From: Streblospio benedicti
Lineage: Eukaryota; Annelida; Polychaeta; Spionida; Spionidae
NCBI GenBank assembly: GCA_019095985.1
Contig: CM032659.1
Location: 31,224,542-31,288,541 of the forward strand
DNA: 64,000 bases
Reading direction: 5' to 3'
The position numbers and the translations under genes are program-made. Of the stretch, positions 9,836-22,558 are shown piece after piece (position 1 is the first letter of the stretch; each line of letters begins with the position of its first letter). Under the pieces are notes generated by a model, which was not told where the DNA came from, made no database searches, and saw only the letters and a program-made list of their open reading frames with translations.

Positions 9836-10840
9836 GCATTTATTATATTCACATTCTTTGACATTAAAACGTTATGGGTAAGCTGGCTTTGGTAAGAAGG
9901 TAGGATGAAAACCCCTCTTCGAATTTTGTAAAGTTGTTAAGAGAGGGTTTCGTAGCTATATGATCCATCCTTTCACGTGCACACTTCTCATATACAAAAA
10001 GGTTCAATCTTTTAATAGGAAAAACATCCACATTCATCCATTAACCTAAACCATATTTTTCAAAAATCACTTCCATACTTTTAAAATACTTAAATGGAGT
10101 CAGATGGAGGGAGATAGTGAAACGATGTGAAAGAGCGCCTGATGCGGTAGAACCTGCGAAAGAGGAAACATGGTGATCAACGTTTGAATTAACAGTCCCA
10201 ACCGCCCTACAAAAAAGACAGAAGAAAGCAGAAATAGAACCACCGTGGGTTTCACACCTTTCCCATTAACACAGCCCTCAAAGTCCGATGTTCATGGTAT
10301 TTTCAATAAGTATTAAGCCAGAATAGATAGCTCTAAGGATGATGTAGATCTAGTAGGTAATATATAATACTGACCTGTGATTCATCTAATATGATTTCAA
10401 AGTTTACACGAAGAGGATGTTGGTGTTGTTTTATGCTAACTGGAGCTCTCATTAAAGATGAGCTTAACATGTACGCGCACCTATATTTCTCTCATCCTAA
10501 AACTGTCCCATCTTTGGAGAAATGACATGCTCAATGCATCATATGAATGTCACGTTCTGTAATATCCATCCCGTTGAAATGGCTTCTATCACTGTAACCT
10601 TGCTACAAAAGGAGTCCTTTTCAACATCATGACAAATGGATTGAGGATTGACGGCATGCCCGTTCATGTGAGTCTTAATTGTATTAAATGTGGAATGCGT
10701 AAAAATCAAACTTTAATGTCAATCAGCTTTTTTAATACAAATGTTAAACAAAAATCGCTTTATATTTTAATAATAGTGACAACAAGAGTAGTCAGTACAT
10801 GGTAGGAGGAACATTTGCAGCGCAGCCGGGGTCACGCGGC
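9836..10840. other. Intergenic, no gene seen
   Basis: About 1 kb with only short spurious frames. It is bounded by the CAAT tail on the left and a LINE fragment on the right. No RNA gene or conserved protein was recognised. Confidence 0.6.
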
Positions 10841-10842
10841 CC

Positions 10843-11420
10843 ATGAGGCGTGAGCCCTGGGTGAGTGCCACCGCTCGAAAGTGGGTGGCACATGTTCCAG
10901 ACAATTTGTTGACACTTTTGGAAAACTCCATTCATTTACAAATGGTTGCTATGCAAAAGCTTGGGGGCTACAACAGGTGCTCCCGTGTACATTATGTCAA
11001 GAACGTGGGCTTATGGGCCATCGGGGAGACATTTTACAGTAGAACCAAAATACCACCTTGAATGTGAAGATTTTGCCAGTCTTGGACTACTTAATGTGGA
11101 AAGAAGGGTTGACTACCTCACACTGAATATTATGTATAAGATTTTTAATTGTTCTGCCCCATCATATATGTGTGAATATGTTGAACAACATAAACGCGTA
11201 TACAATACAAGATACAGTTATAATTCTTTCACTGTGCCCCAGGTAAATTCTCATGGCAAGCTTACTTTTAAATGGAATGGTGTCAAACTGTGAAATAAGT
11301 TACACAATTATATAAAATCATGTGATAGCAAAAAGAAATTTAAATCCCAATGTAAAAAATATCTCTTTAATGAAATGATCAAAGTTGAAAAGAGCATTTA
11401 TACTAAGTAAACAGTAATAG
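10843..11420 (+). mobile_element. 3' fragment of a CR1/L2-type LINE
   Basis: The plus strand carries a LINE ORF tail: LGLLNVERRVDYLTLNIMYK, APSYMCEYV, TRYSYNSFTVPQ, then after a stop NKLHNYIKS and KKFKSQCKKYLF. This is the conserved post-RT segment (LGLLxVxxRxxYLTLxxMYKxxN-x-APxYL). The ORF is interrupted and the RT core is missing, so it is a dead 5'-truncated copy. Confidence 0.7.
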
Positions 11421-12340
11421 TAATTATTTTTGGATTATTTATTATCAGATAAATATGCGATTTGGATGCCAATTTGAAAGATATGTTATTTTTTATAGGT
11501 CCACCATGGAAATAAGTTGCTAGATATTTTTTAATATCTTAAACTTTTGGTGTTAACCATATTCTTTATCATTAGGCATAATTTCACAATTTATCTTTTC
11601 TTCATGTTTTTGTATTTGTAATTTTTTCAGGATCACATGTATTTCAATATTGTAGTCCATACTCAGAATTTCCAAAGATTCAGTAGTATTTATATATTTT
11701 GTCACCTCTGTATATTGAAACCATAACATTGCTGTCATTTTTAATGTAAGTATAAGCAGATATTTTGTATTATTATTGTTTGCCATAATGATATTGAATG
11801 AAATCAATCTCAATCAATCTCAATCGATCTAGACGCCATAACGTGAGCAATATTTCGTACGTCGAACGTGTACAGGTGGAAACGATCACCCAACATTTTT
11901 TTTAAATGTAATACTTGTTGGACGAATTTAGTACTGAATTCTCGATAAAAGATAGAACTTAAACTATACTTTAATATTATCTGTTAAAATATCCTATAAG
12001 AATTAAGAATTTATGAATGAAATTACATAGTAAGTGGGTCGTTTTGGAAAACTGCCCATAACGTGAGCACTTCCTCTACTGTTTTAGGGACGTTCTAACT
12101 TCTAGATCTACATTGTCATGGAAACTGTACAGCAGAAATTCCCGCCAGAATATGTCATACTCGATTCTGATTGGGTAAAAGGTGGAAGGGAAACTTGATA
12201 TCTTTCACTACAAAAATAAAGATAAAAATTATTAATTAAACACGGGAGAAAGGGCAATATCATACGAGTGAGAACAAACGTCGGATAAGCAGTGAAAATT
12301 AATACAATTCAGCTATAAATAGACGAACTAAGGCCTCATA

Positions 12341-13624
12341 ATGCTGTATTTAGAAGATTATATGGAGATGATTGAAAATCTTCCGATGGAAATGCGAGAT
12401 CGCTTCACCGAAATGAGAGAAATGGATTTGGAGGTACAAAACGGAATGGACAGCCTTGAAGAAAGACTGAAGAACTTTTTCAAAGAGTGCGGCACAACGC
12501 CAAACTTGAAGCAAGACTGCAAAGACGAGACGTTTAAGAAGATCAAGGAGGATTACCGCAAGACGCTGGAGCAAGCTGACGAGAAGGTGCAGCTCGCAAC
12601 CAGTATCCACGACCAGCTCGAGCGCTACCTCTGCGAGCTTGACCAGGAGGCGCTCAAGTTTAAGCTGGAGCTGGAGGCAGACAATATGGGCATCACCGAG
12701 GTCCTCGAGAAGCGCTCGCTAGAGCTCGACCGGCCAACGCCGTCGCCCCCGAACCACCGCACCGGTGAGAAGCGCAAGTACTCGTCCATGCTCAGCCACC
12801 ATCTCGAGAAGCGTCGTAACCTGGGCACGCAGCAGTCGCCGGACACACTCAAGTCATCGCTCGCGGAGACGCTCACCCGCAGCAGCTCAGTCGCCATGGC
12901 AACAGCAGCCTCCCCGGCGACAGTCACCTCCATATTCAGCTCGGCCACGTCCGCCTCAGCGCCCGTGCTCAGCTACAATCTCGGTCCCGTCGGCGCAGGA
13001 AGTGATGGTGCCATTGCGGCTGCAGCCTCACGAGCGATCGGCGCGACGCTGGAGATGCAGCAAGGCCGGCGCACAGTGTCGCTCAAGGCTAGCTACGAGG
13101 CCGTCACGCGGCAACAGTCGGGTTTCTCCAAGGAGTTTGCAACGTTCGCCGTGCAGAGTGCTAGTTCTGGTTTTGGTGGAGCGGTAGTGTTGTCGTCAGG
13201 GGAAATGTTACCGCCACCACCACCGCCAGCCACAAAGTCCTCGTCCAGTCGGCACAAGAAATCACGCTTCCGTCAGCAGGCCCTCAAGTTAAAGCGGGAG
13301 CGTGAGGCGGCGACCACGCAGCTGGCTGCGGCGTCGGCGTTGGCGTCCACGGCAGCGGTCAGCAGCAGCAACACGACAACGGCCGCGGGAGACGCCTCGG
13401 CCACCGGCGGAGACAACACGTCAAACTCGTGGCAGGTCGACCCCAACGAACCAAGGTACTGTATCTGTAACGTCGTGTCGTATGGCGACATGGTTGGCTG
13501 CGACAACAGGGACTGTGCCATCGAGTGGTTCCACTACCCCTGTGTGGGCCTCAACCAGGCGCCCAAGGGCAAGTGGTACTGTCCCCAGTGTGCCGCAGCC
13601 ATGAAACGCAGAGGTCGCAAATAG
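12341..13624 (+). CDS. ING3: Inhibitor of growth protein 3 (ING3), single exon
   Basis: The 427-residue product is close in length to vertebrate ING3 (418). Residues 1-105 are the ING N-terminal coiled-coil domain ([33 protein letters not shown]), which joins the NuA4/TIP60 acetyltransferase complex. A basic nuclear-localisation region follows (EKRKYSS, LEKRRN). The Ala/Ser-rich middle keeps the ING3-specific block SYNLGP...[13 protein letters not shown]. The C-terminal PHD finger (about 375-422) has all C4HC3 ligands (CIC, CDNRDC, WFHYPC, WYCPQC) and the YGDMVGCDN surface that reads H3K4me3, then a basic tail. The gene is free of introns although ING3 of other animals has many, and its codons are far more GC-rich than the flanks. 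AATAAA is at 14650-14655. Confidence 0.95.
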   Translation: MLYLEDYMEMIENLPMEMRDRFTEMREMDLEVQNGMDSLEERLKNFFKECGTTPNLKQDCKDETFKKIKEDYRKTLEQADEKVQLATSIHDQLERYLCELDQEALKFKLELEADNMGITEVLEKRSLELDRPTPSPPNHRTGEKRKYSSMLSHHLEKRRNLGTQQSPDTLKSSLAETLTRSSSVAMATAASPATVTSIFSSATSASAPVLSYNLGPVGAGSDGAIAAAASRAIGATLEMQQGRRTVSLKASYEAVTRQQSGFSKEFATFAVQSASSGFGGAVVLSSGEMLPPPPPPATKSSSSRHKKSRFRQQALKLKREREAATTQLAAASALASTAAVSSSNTTTAAGDASATGGDNTSNSWQVDPNEPRYCICNVVSYGDMVGCDNRDCAIEWFHYPCVGLNQAPKGKWYCPQCAAAMKRRGRK

Positions 13625-13805
13625 GAGGGCTGGGTAGAGGAGGGAAAGACCGGTCGATGGTTGTTGACAGAGGATGGGGGACCGCAACAAAGCAAGGTGT
13701 GAAAGACAGCAAGAGGTGGGTTTATATAGACCGAACATAGAACACTGTAGATTTGAACTCTGGAGAACAGAGAGGAAAGTGAGGAACAGATTTTTTTTTC
13801 ACTTG

Positions 13806-14080
13806 GCACATGCTTTGTTTATAGGAACATAATGCCAGGAAATTGTCTTTGAGTTTGTATAGAATATACATTTATGAAAAGAATGTGTGGTTTTGCTAAG
13901 AATGCTTTGTTTTTGATGAGTACATGAGTGAAAAGAAGAAAAGAAGGCATTGCATCCCGGTATCATGCTTTGTTTATAGGAACATAATGCCAGGAAATTG
14001 TCTTTGATTTTGTATAGAATATTGAATTTTGCTAAGAATGCTTTGTTTTTCTGATACATGAGTGAAAAGAAGAAGGGAGA
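13806..14080. repeat. Tandem duplication in the ING3 3' UTR
   Basis: A segment beginning catgctttgtttatagg occurs at about 13806 and again at about 13966. Both copies run through ggaacataatgccaggaaa and aatgctttgtttt to catgagtgaaaagaag. The second copy is shorter. The high identity suggests a fairly recent event in the transcript's untranslated tail. Confidence 0.8.
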
Positions 14081-14649
14081 AAAAATACAATGTACCTCAA
14101 TATTCTAATCTTATTTAATTTAGCCCAATTTTCTTCAGTTTGTACTAGATTTATTATTAGATAGATTATTCATTATGTTCTGATACAGATTTTTCAACCA
14201 TATTAATTTTCTTGCACTTTGGATTTAAAAAAATGATTGTATGAAGAAAACAAACAAGATAATAGTTTTGTCATCAAGGTGGAAATCTAAGCACTGTATT
14301 TGCATATCTACAAACTTGGTAACTTTTTGTCACTTCGACTTACTGACAATTGTTTTTAGTTGATAATTCTATCGGTGACTCTGATTATATAACTACTCAC
14401 TAGTCAGTAACTACTACAGAGTAAGTGTTCACTTATTTTTTTAACAGACAAAAAATGTATTGTCCAAATATCTCAATCCGTACTGAAAAGTTAAGTTAAA
14501 GATTAGATAATAATATACGGATTAGGTCTCGTTGCAATGCGTGTAAATTACCTCACTTGAATTTTTTTATAACAGTTGACATTGTTTTATATTTTGTATC
14601 CCACTGATTCTGTGTGATTTATGTACATATAGTATGTGTTTGAATAGAA

Positions 14650-14655
14650 AATAAA
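14650..14655 (+). terminator. AATAAA polyadenylation signal, ING3
   Basis: This canonical hexamer lies about 1 kb past the ING3 stop codon, after the duplicated 3' UTR segment. No closer canonical AATAAA was seen on the plus strand. Confidence 0.5.
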
Positions 14656-14699
14656 GTTTTGACTAAGAGGGAAGCCTCATACATTTTCATCAATTAGGG

Positions 14700-17600
14700 A
14701 AAAAAGTTCTCATAATCATGATTTTTACTTAATTCATTTACAAAAAATAGCCCCACCACATAAACAAATTTTTCTTCAAAAAAATTTTTTTTTTAAATAT
14801 TTTCTAAACTAAAATGTTCAGAAATATAGGCATATCTTTAGGTACATAAATAAAAACAGTCAGCCACATATCACTACTGTAAATCCTGTGGTTCTATCTT
14901 AGATTATTTATCAACATCGCCCGAGCCTTCTTTTTTTCATTTTGTGGCCTTGTATTCAAGCAATTGATGAAATTTGTTTAGCATCCATATTTGAGATTGT
15001 GTTTTCTTCTGTCATAAACACTATTACAATAGGTACAAGATTTTACCAAGTTTATGCCATAATCCAATGTTGTCAATCCATTTTTAAAGTGTTGACTCAA
15101 CAATTACAAAGATGCTTATTCCATTGATTGGATTATAACTGTATCTACCAATTCTTTTTATAGGATGTTAATTCAACAGACAACTATTTATCCAATTTCT
15201 TGAAATCTTCAGATATGAAATAATTAAGCAGTAATACTTGATGAAATGAGTACCGATGTACAGTGAAACCTGTCTATGCAGGCACCTCTATATTTAGGAG
15301 ACCCGTATTGTATGGACACATTTCTCTTCTACAATTGCTTCAATGTCATATTGAGAACCTCTCTGTTCAGGACATCTGCCTTACATGGATGATTTTCATT
15401 TTTACAAAGGTCTCCACAAAGGATAGGTTCTACTGTATTTCCTTGTACTACTGAATGGCTTTCATAATTCCCCCAGACTATTTCACTTGAATAACATACA
15501 TATACACAATTTAGTGAGAGTTGAGATTTTGGTTTAAAACTCATTGAGAATTGAGATTTGACCTTTCAATTCATTGAGATTAATTGATTTAACACTAAAC
15601 ATCTTTCATTTGAAAAAAGGCTTTGAATTGAGATTTGTAATATTAATTTATTGAGATTTTGAGATCAAGGGGTGGTATATAAACTCCCCCCCAACCCAAT
15701 AGATATACCACAACCATAGGAAATTTACTGAAAAAGTGTACTTCCTCCAAAATCTACATTTATAAGAGACAGACAAAGATTACTGCTCTTATGAAATATA
15801 AAATAAATCTGAAATTTCTACAAAATGTTATGTTAAAAGTAACACTAAACATCTTTCAATAGGGGAATGTCTGTATTCCAAGAGTGCAGTATTAGGCTAA
15901 TGTGAGGCTAACAACATTTCACAGAATCACATATTGGTTTGTCTGATGATCTGTTTGGGTTTGATAATTATAATTCTCCAATTTTTTATTGCTCGTTTAC
16001 ATATTAAACAAAGTTAAAGATATGTGCTTGTTCCTTGAATCAACTTTTCACGATGGATTTAATTTTGTTATATACTTTGATCAATGTGATGTGATGTTTT
16101 CTGGAGCCAAAAGCCTACCCAAAGTAGTCAGGAATATCCTTCATGAATATTCACACACATAATGAACTACTAATGAGCTGTGGAAAGGCCATTTTGTAAT
16201 ATCTGTCATAAAAGCTAGAATCATATTTGAAATACTATTTTTCCATTTAAAGGATATATTTTTAAAATTCTAAGGCTGGGGCAATTTAAAGAATATGTAA
16301 GTTCTTTTTTTAAATATCTCCATATACAAGAGGTGTGTTTGTATCTAGTGACACACCATCAGTGGTTCAGTGTTTGTACCTCAAGATGTGGTCATTATTT
16401 CACAAAAATGTATTTTTTTTAAACATTTTAAAAAAAATATTCTGAAAAAAATTGAGAAAAAATCTTAATCATGTTACACCAATGTTTATGAAAATCATCT
16501 ATATCAACCAAAAATTAGAAAAAAAAAAAATGTTCTAGGCTTCCCCCTTAACAATGAACTAAAATAATATGAGTTAGGATGAGGGATCAGATATTATACC
16601 ACTCTAATGTAACACAGCCCTAAATGGTGTATTCTGATCGGTTGAGAGCTTCAAACAGATGGAGTATAAAATCTGATATACCATGACTCATACGGGTACT
16701 TTTTTTTCTATATACCACCCCTAATCCGGGTTCTGTTTAATGACAGTGTTCGATTGGAATCTTCCCGTCGTGATAACGTCCATTAATATTGCTTAAGCAT
16801 AAGCTGTCTGTCATGTGATTATTGTCGTCACGCTTGACCTTGTATAAATACTGCATGTTGTTAACATGTAAGATCAGTTCTGGACAAATACATGATTGAT
16901 TGAAACCACATCGTTCTCCTCTCTACTCTTCACGAACCCATAACACTTGGACATCACAAATATCCACAATTAAAAATGAATTAAACAATTGCATAAGCAG
17001 TAAAAGAATCTATTTCAATTTTACATATTTTCTTTTTTAATTTCGCCAAATGTTGAAATGCCATGGGGAATTTGGTAATTAATTTCATCAATTTTTTACT
17101 ATCCTTAATTTTTATGATCTTATTTATATTATAATTTTTTTATATATATCTATTTTTTTTTTTTTTTTTTGCTTGCTTCTTACAAAATTTGCTTTTATTT
17201 ATTTGACTAAATGTCAATTATGCTGCAAGTGGAAACTATTAGTAAAATAAACTCTGCTTAATTCTAAGTATCAGTGATGAAGTCAATAAATTCTGTACAC
17301 GCCAAATACATTTCATAGTACTAGAGTAAGCAACGGAATCCGAACATAAACTATATTTTTTAGAGAATGTGGTTTCAAATATTTCATGTTATAACAATGG
17401 AAGATTTATTTTAGTGTCTAAGCTATTATTTATTATAAATGCATTGTATAATGAAAACATTTCTATGATGTTCATAATCATATTCATGAAAATTGCCTTC
17501 ATTCACGGATTTCCGTTCACCATTCCAAGTTTAAAATCAAATAAAAATATTGGAAAGTCTGCTTTTATATTGAAATCTATAATACATCACAATTGTAACG

Positions 17601-20600
17601 TTGACACTGATTTGTTAACAGTTTATATGATTACTCTTCAAAATATGTGAAGACGTGATATGCAATTTATAATTAACAGTACTATTGCAATAGCGCACTT
17701 ACGTGTACACAATGCCCAATCTTGTAACACTTAAATGAAAAAACCCTTTTGTTAGAAATACATGTATGACCATCAGTTCATGACTAATCAATAAAAGAGA
17801 CCTAATTAATACTACAAATGAGAACATTGAACTTAATGATATTTTACATGAATAGAAATTTCATCATCTCCAATTCAATCCCAATAGTGCAAATACTCAA
17901 GATAAATATTCACAGAAAACTCAATTCTGTAGGATAAAAATCAAATAACATCCTCAGGAATTCATTTTGAAAAAAACAATGCTGAAATTTTAATTTTAAG
18001 TGTAACTCAAAATCATGACACTAATGGACCATGTAAATCATTTATCTACAATTTTACTCCAAGTCTTAGTTATCCTTGAAAAACACCAAATGTACTTCAT
18101 CTAATCATGTTACTTACATAACAATTATGGCAACACTACAAAAATGATCATCTGGTTTGTTATATGCAGAATAATATTACCAACAAAACAAATTTAGTTA
18201 ATGGAATATGACACATAATTATAAGTTAATAATACTTATTATCAAACATTTTATCATCTAAATCAAATTATCCTAAACCAAAGAACCAGGAAAGTACACC
18301 TTGGTTTCATTACCAAAAGAACTTAATAGAATATATACATATTAGTCCTTTTTTTCCCTTAATTTTAATATGATTGAAAACAAAAACATTGGTTACATAA
18401 CACAAAAAGAATCCTTTGGGTATAAGCATAAAAGTAAACTTTTAAGGAGGCAGGTTATAAATAAAGTAAAGCCAGACACGAATATTGTTTTGCACACATC
18501 TAATATTTAAGGCATAATTACAATATATTAAAATTTTATAAGCAGAATACAGAAATTCATGTGTTGTTTTATCCAATAATTGCAAATACAATTCAAGAAT
18601 ACTATATAACAAACACCTAGGAGAATACCTTAAAGCTTACTCCCAAGCTTGATTAATATCATAATATTTCTTATACTGAAGGAACAGAAGAAAAAAACTA
18701 TGGCAATAATACAAGCACATCATATCTTAAAATTGTCAAACAGTGAATTGTAACTTTTCAGTGTGAATCACGCAGACAAATATTCATTTAGTATCACAAT
18801 TTTCATTTACCAAATTAATTTGATTTGTTTGAAGAAAAAATATACTGACCTCCCTAACAATAACAACAGTCATATCTACTCAGATTCAAACAAGTTTTAA
18901 AATCACGTCTATCAAATATGCATTCTTTTTTTATGAGAAACTTAGTGTAAGAAACAACAGAAAATCATGAGCTTACTTCACCTAAACCAGTTAGGGTACA
19001 TAATAATAATAATAATCAGTCTTTTCACTTCAATACCTTGATTAATGGTGAAGATGACGATGAAAGTACTACAACACTGTTGCCCGGTTACAAAAAGCCA
19101 CCATTTACATCCACAATTTGCATATCCATCAATCACCAAATACTTCATGGTTCACGTTTTCCCATCAATGTCATGCGTCCAAACACAAACGTTTTTTATC
19201 AACACATATGCCTGAAAATAGGCTACTGGTGCAAAAATCCAAATCTACACCATGGAAATATATCAACACTATTTTACCAAATGCTATTCAACAAGTTTTT
19301 AATGTGCTAATGGCTCCAATTGAACTATCTACTGTTCTTCTGCTGTTGATTTCATGAGACAGAAAACGCTATATAGCTTGTAATACACACTGTATATCAT
19401 CTTTGCATATTATGATCTGGTATATAAAATCTCAATTCTGGCGATTCAAAGGCTTATCCACATTCACTACCTATCTGTAAGTTCCTTTTTTTCATCAATA
19501 TTTTTAACGCATACAAAATAAAATTTGGCTTTTTCATCATATTCACCCAATCAGCATCAGCAAAGCAATAATCACTAGATTATGAGCAACTTCAAATAAT
19601 AAATCTGATTATCAGAAAAAGTCGATCATACTACCAAAATATCCCGAGTAAATTTATCAATCACTAGTGATAAAACACTTCAAATATTTTCCAAAGACAT
19701 AGGAAATAATTTAATTGCCTTCTATATTAAGAGTTTATATATATAGGAACATGAGGTTTAAATTAGACATACATAATATTGCAATAAAGAACTTAACGCC
19801 TAGCATTAAAAGTATTATAGTTTTTAAGGAGACTAGTAATAGGAACACAGAAATTCTAAAAAACACTAAATCAAAAAAAAAAAAGAAAAGAAAAATATCA
19901 ACTTAAATACTTTTTTTCACCCAACATACCCGGTAAATATAAAACTCCAATTAGAATAAAACAGGCTTTTGACTATGCACTGGATATGGTATACCACTTG
20001 ATTGCACTGTTGTATTGTCATACCAATTATTGGCTGAATGCATGTACTGAATACATACTTGCAACAATTAAAACAGTATCATGTCATGTAATGAAGCCTT
20101 GCTATACAACTAGGTAGGCCATAATAAATTTACACTGCACAAAATGATCACTTCATAATTACATCATTCCAAACTTTTGAACCAAGATTATAAGACAAAA
20201 AACATAACAGTTGGTATATAAAAGAACCATTGACTTTTAAAGTGGTACAAAATTTGGCATAGATATGGAGATATGAAATTGGCGAAGTTCTTCCAAACAA
20301 AAAAAAATCTATATAGTCTTGTAAAGTCAGAAATCAGAAATGTTCCATCAAAATGACACAATATATGTCTCAAACATATGCATCTTACAGGACAAATATA
20401 TATTTTTCATATGCGAATTATGATTATTTCAAGCATTTTTACATGTTCATCAATTATAATATTTTTATTATAAATTTTCAATCCAATTACCGATTAGAGA
20501 AACTAAATATTTTTTTTTGACTCAATGTAAACTGTTTTTCTTAATATAATAGGTTAACCTTCAGGTTGTAAAAAATATTTTCTAAAACTCATCTTATTAT

Positions 20601-21430
20601 CTCAGTATTTTGTATAGTCTTGTGTGCTATTTATATTTTCAAAGTATTATTTAATTTTTGACTATCTCATGAATTTGTGAATTTATTAAGAATATATTTT
20701 CGATTTATTAGAATCCTCTTCAGTTATAAAAAGGCAGTTAAATGCAAAGATGACTGAAGGTGAGAAGGGAGCGGGGTTAAAAAAGGCCAAAATGAGGTGA
20801 CGTCATTTGTGAACAATCCCATAGAGTATCTTGTACAACCGAGAATAAAGACAAAACATACAACATGATTCACTGTATCTATGTCTCTTTTAATAGCATT
20901 TCTATAATACAGTTTTAGTTTTAAATAAACATACTAGTAAACACAGTCATCGTTTACAAATATCATTAAGTGCACTTAAGTAGGTAGTACTCAATATATG
21001 TGAATAGGATACAGAATTTCAAAATTCTATTTACTTTGGTCACTTAATATAAATCACCGTGGGTAGACTGTTATGGATAAAACTGAGGATTTCCAGTGAA
21101 TCACGGTAAAAGCTGAGGTGGCACCAGGTAAAAGCTGAGGAAAATGGCAGAAATGGCAATTTTTTAAAGTAAGATCAGTAATAATTTGGACAAAACGACC
21201 AAGAAAAAAAGGTAATATATATTTCTAAGTATGTGCAGGGAATGCGGGAGTATTCAAGGTTTATAGAACTTCTTTCAAATTCGTTCTACGCCTCACAGTT
21301 TACTCACAGTCGCTCGCACAAATTTCAACATGCAAGATTTGCTTCATTTCTAGTGCACAAGATTGATGTAAATTCAATGAAGTCTACATTATAAGTCAAC
21401 ATTATCCACATAAATAAGAAATATGCTCCT
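14700..21430. other. Large gene-poor AT-rich tract
   Basis: Apart from the MITE at 15261 I see no protein gene, RNA gene or long repeat here. All frames are short and have AT-driven composition. A stretch at 16600-16960 has a TATA-like motif and TG...CA ends but no target duplication. Distal regulatory elements for ING3 or the zinc-finger locus could lie here, but nothing in the sequence shows it. Confidence 0.55.
15261..15435. mobile_element. Short Tc1/mariner-pogo type MITE with TA target duplication
   Basis: The left end cagtgaaacctgtctatg and the right end caaaggataggttctactg are imperfect inverted repeats. Each is flanked by TA (15259-15260 and 15436-15437). The element is 175 bp and has no ORF of its own. 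The ends resemble the element at 48062. Confidence 0.75.
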
Positions 21431-21721
21431 CTAACTGTATCCACGGTGTAAATGTGGACAACAACTGTGGATGATATTTTTGAACTTCAATGGATTTCTT
21501 GAAACTATGCAGATAACTGGTTCCTCGCCATTCGATTCCTGAACTCTGACGTTATAATTAGAACATTCGTCCTCACATGTATATGTACATGTAAACACGA
21601 ATCTTTGCACTTTAAACAAGGTTTTGTGACATCTAACAATACAATCACAATGACGATTGAAATACCTTTTAAAGAATTCTGGAAAGTCTGTGTCCTCATA
21701 ATCATCACGGCTTCTTGCCAA
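21431..21721 (-). CDS. Unrecognised Cys-rich module, copy 2
   Basis: This segment repeats copy 1: DFPEFFKRYFNRHCDCIV, FTCTYTCEDECSNYNVRV, PVICIVSR and IHSCCPH. It lies in another frame from the end of copy 1; relative to copy 1 about a dozen codons between the Gly-rich turn and DFPEFF are lost or scrambled. It ends at 21431 with no downstream coding seen. Confidence 0.5.
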   Translation of the reverse strand: MARSRDDYEDTDFPEFFKRYFNRHCDCIVRCHKTLFKVQRFVFTCTYTCEDECSNYNVRVQESNGEEPVICIVSRNPLKFKNIIHSCCPHLHRGYS

Positions 21722-22343
21722 ACGTTTGTCCTAAATACCGATTCCATTCATTGCGAGGAATTTCAACATTGAATTGATGTGGACTTCGATGCCGGGAAAT
21801 GGTCAATTGTTTTCCTGCCAACATTACAATGCTACCTGCTGTCCACATTAAATCATCACGATTGCTAGCATGGGAACTGGTCAATTGTTTAGGCACACTT
21901 TCTGCTTGTTGGCACACCTTTTCTTGTGCAAGATGTTGATTATGTGGACAACACCTGTGGATAACATTAGGATTGATTGGGAATCTCATAACAATGAAGA
22001 TAACTGGCCCCTCTTCATTATAAACCTCAACTCTGACGTAATAAACAGAACATTTGTCCACACATGTATATGTACACTGAAAGTGGTGAAATTTGTCTGA
22101 TGGTCTGAATTTGTCTTTGTTTGAACTAGACTCTTTGCTAGCATCTGGTCTATTGCTAACAATACAATCGCAATGGCGATTGAAATATTGTTTAAAAAAT
22201 TCTGGAAAGTCTGTTTCCAGGAGGCGATTAAACTTTGGAATCTTGCCACCAAAACTATGTCTTATATACTCTTTCCATTCCACTTTAGGAATTTTAACAT
22301 TAAACTGATATGGCCTTCGATGGCCTGTGATGGTCGGTTGGTT
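21705..22343 (-). CDS. Unrecognised Cys-rich module, copy 1
   Basis: The frame continues directly from the Gln-rich segment past one TGA. It reads QFNVKIPKVEWKEYIRHSFG, DFPEFFKQYFNRHCDCIV, then FQCTYTCVDKCSVYYVRV, PVIFIVMRFP and IHRCCPH. Spaced C-x3-C-x3-C followed by H-x-C-C suggests a zinc-binding module, loosely like the FLYWCH or WRKY-GCM fold, but I do not recognise the family. Near its end the module's own start recurs (QFNVEIPRNEWNRYLGQTFG), so a second copy begins there. Confidence 0.5.
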   Translation of the reverse strand, partial: NQPTITGHRRPYQFNVKIPKVEWKEYIRHSFGGKIPKFNRLLETDFPEFFKQYFNRHCDCIVSNRPDASKESSSNKDKFRPSDKFHHFQCTYTCVDKCSVYYVRVEVYNEEGPVIFIVMRFPINPNVIHRCCPHNQHLAQEKVCQQAESVPKQLTSSHASNRDDLMWTAGSIVMLAGKQLTISRHRSPHQFNVEIPRNEWNRYLGQTFGKKP

Positions 22344-22514
22344 TCATACCGAAGTTCCAATGCTATCTGTTATTCTCCTTGAAACATCCTGTATTGCTAC
22401 TGGTTTGTGCGGATTTGTTGGTTGTTGAGACGCTCCGTGTGCAAGAGGTTTAGGAAGGAGTTGTTTCAAAAAGCCATGTGTTGAAGTTGCTGGTGGCTTT
22501 TGTGCTACATGGTC

Positions 22515-22558
<44 letters not shown>

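Noticed and set aside
12350-13809. Several frames of 60-140 codons on both strands within and just past ING3
   Set aside because: Shadows of the GC-rich ING3 coding sequence; no homology of their own.
16600-16960. LTR-like stretch: TG start, TATA-like ttgtataaatac, CA end before cttgg
   Set aside because: No target-site duplication, no second copy in the window and no element sequence next to it.
17369-20373. Short frames of 60-96 codons in the gene-poor region
   Set aside because: Length and composition are as expected by chance in AT-rich DNA, and no motif is recognisable.
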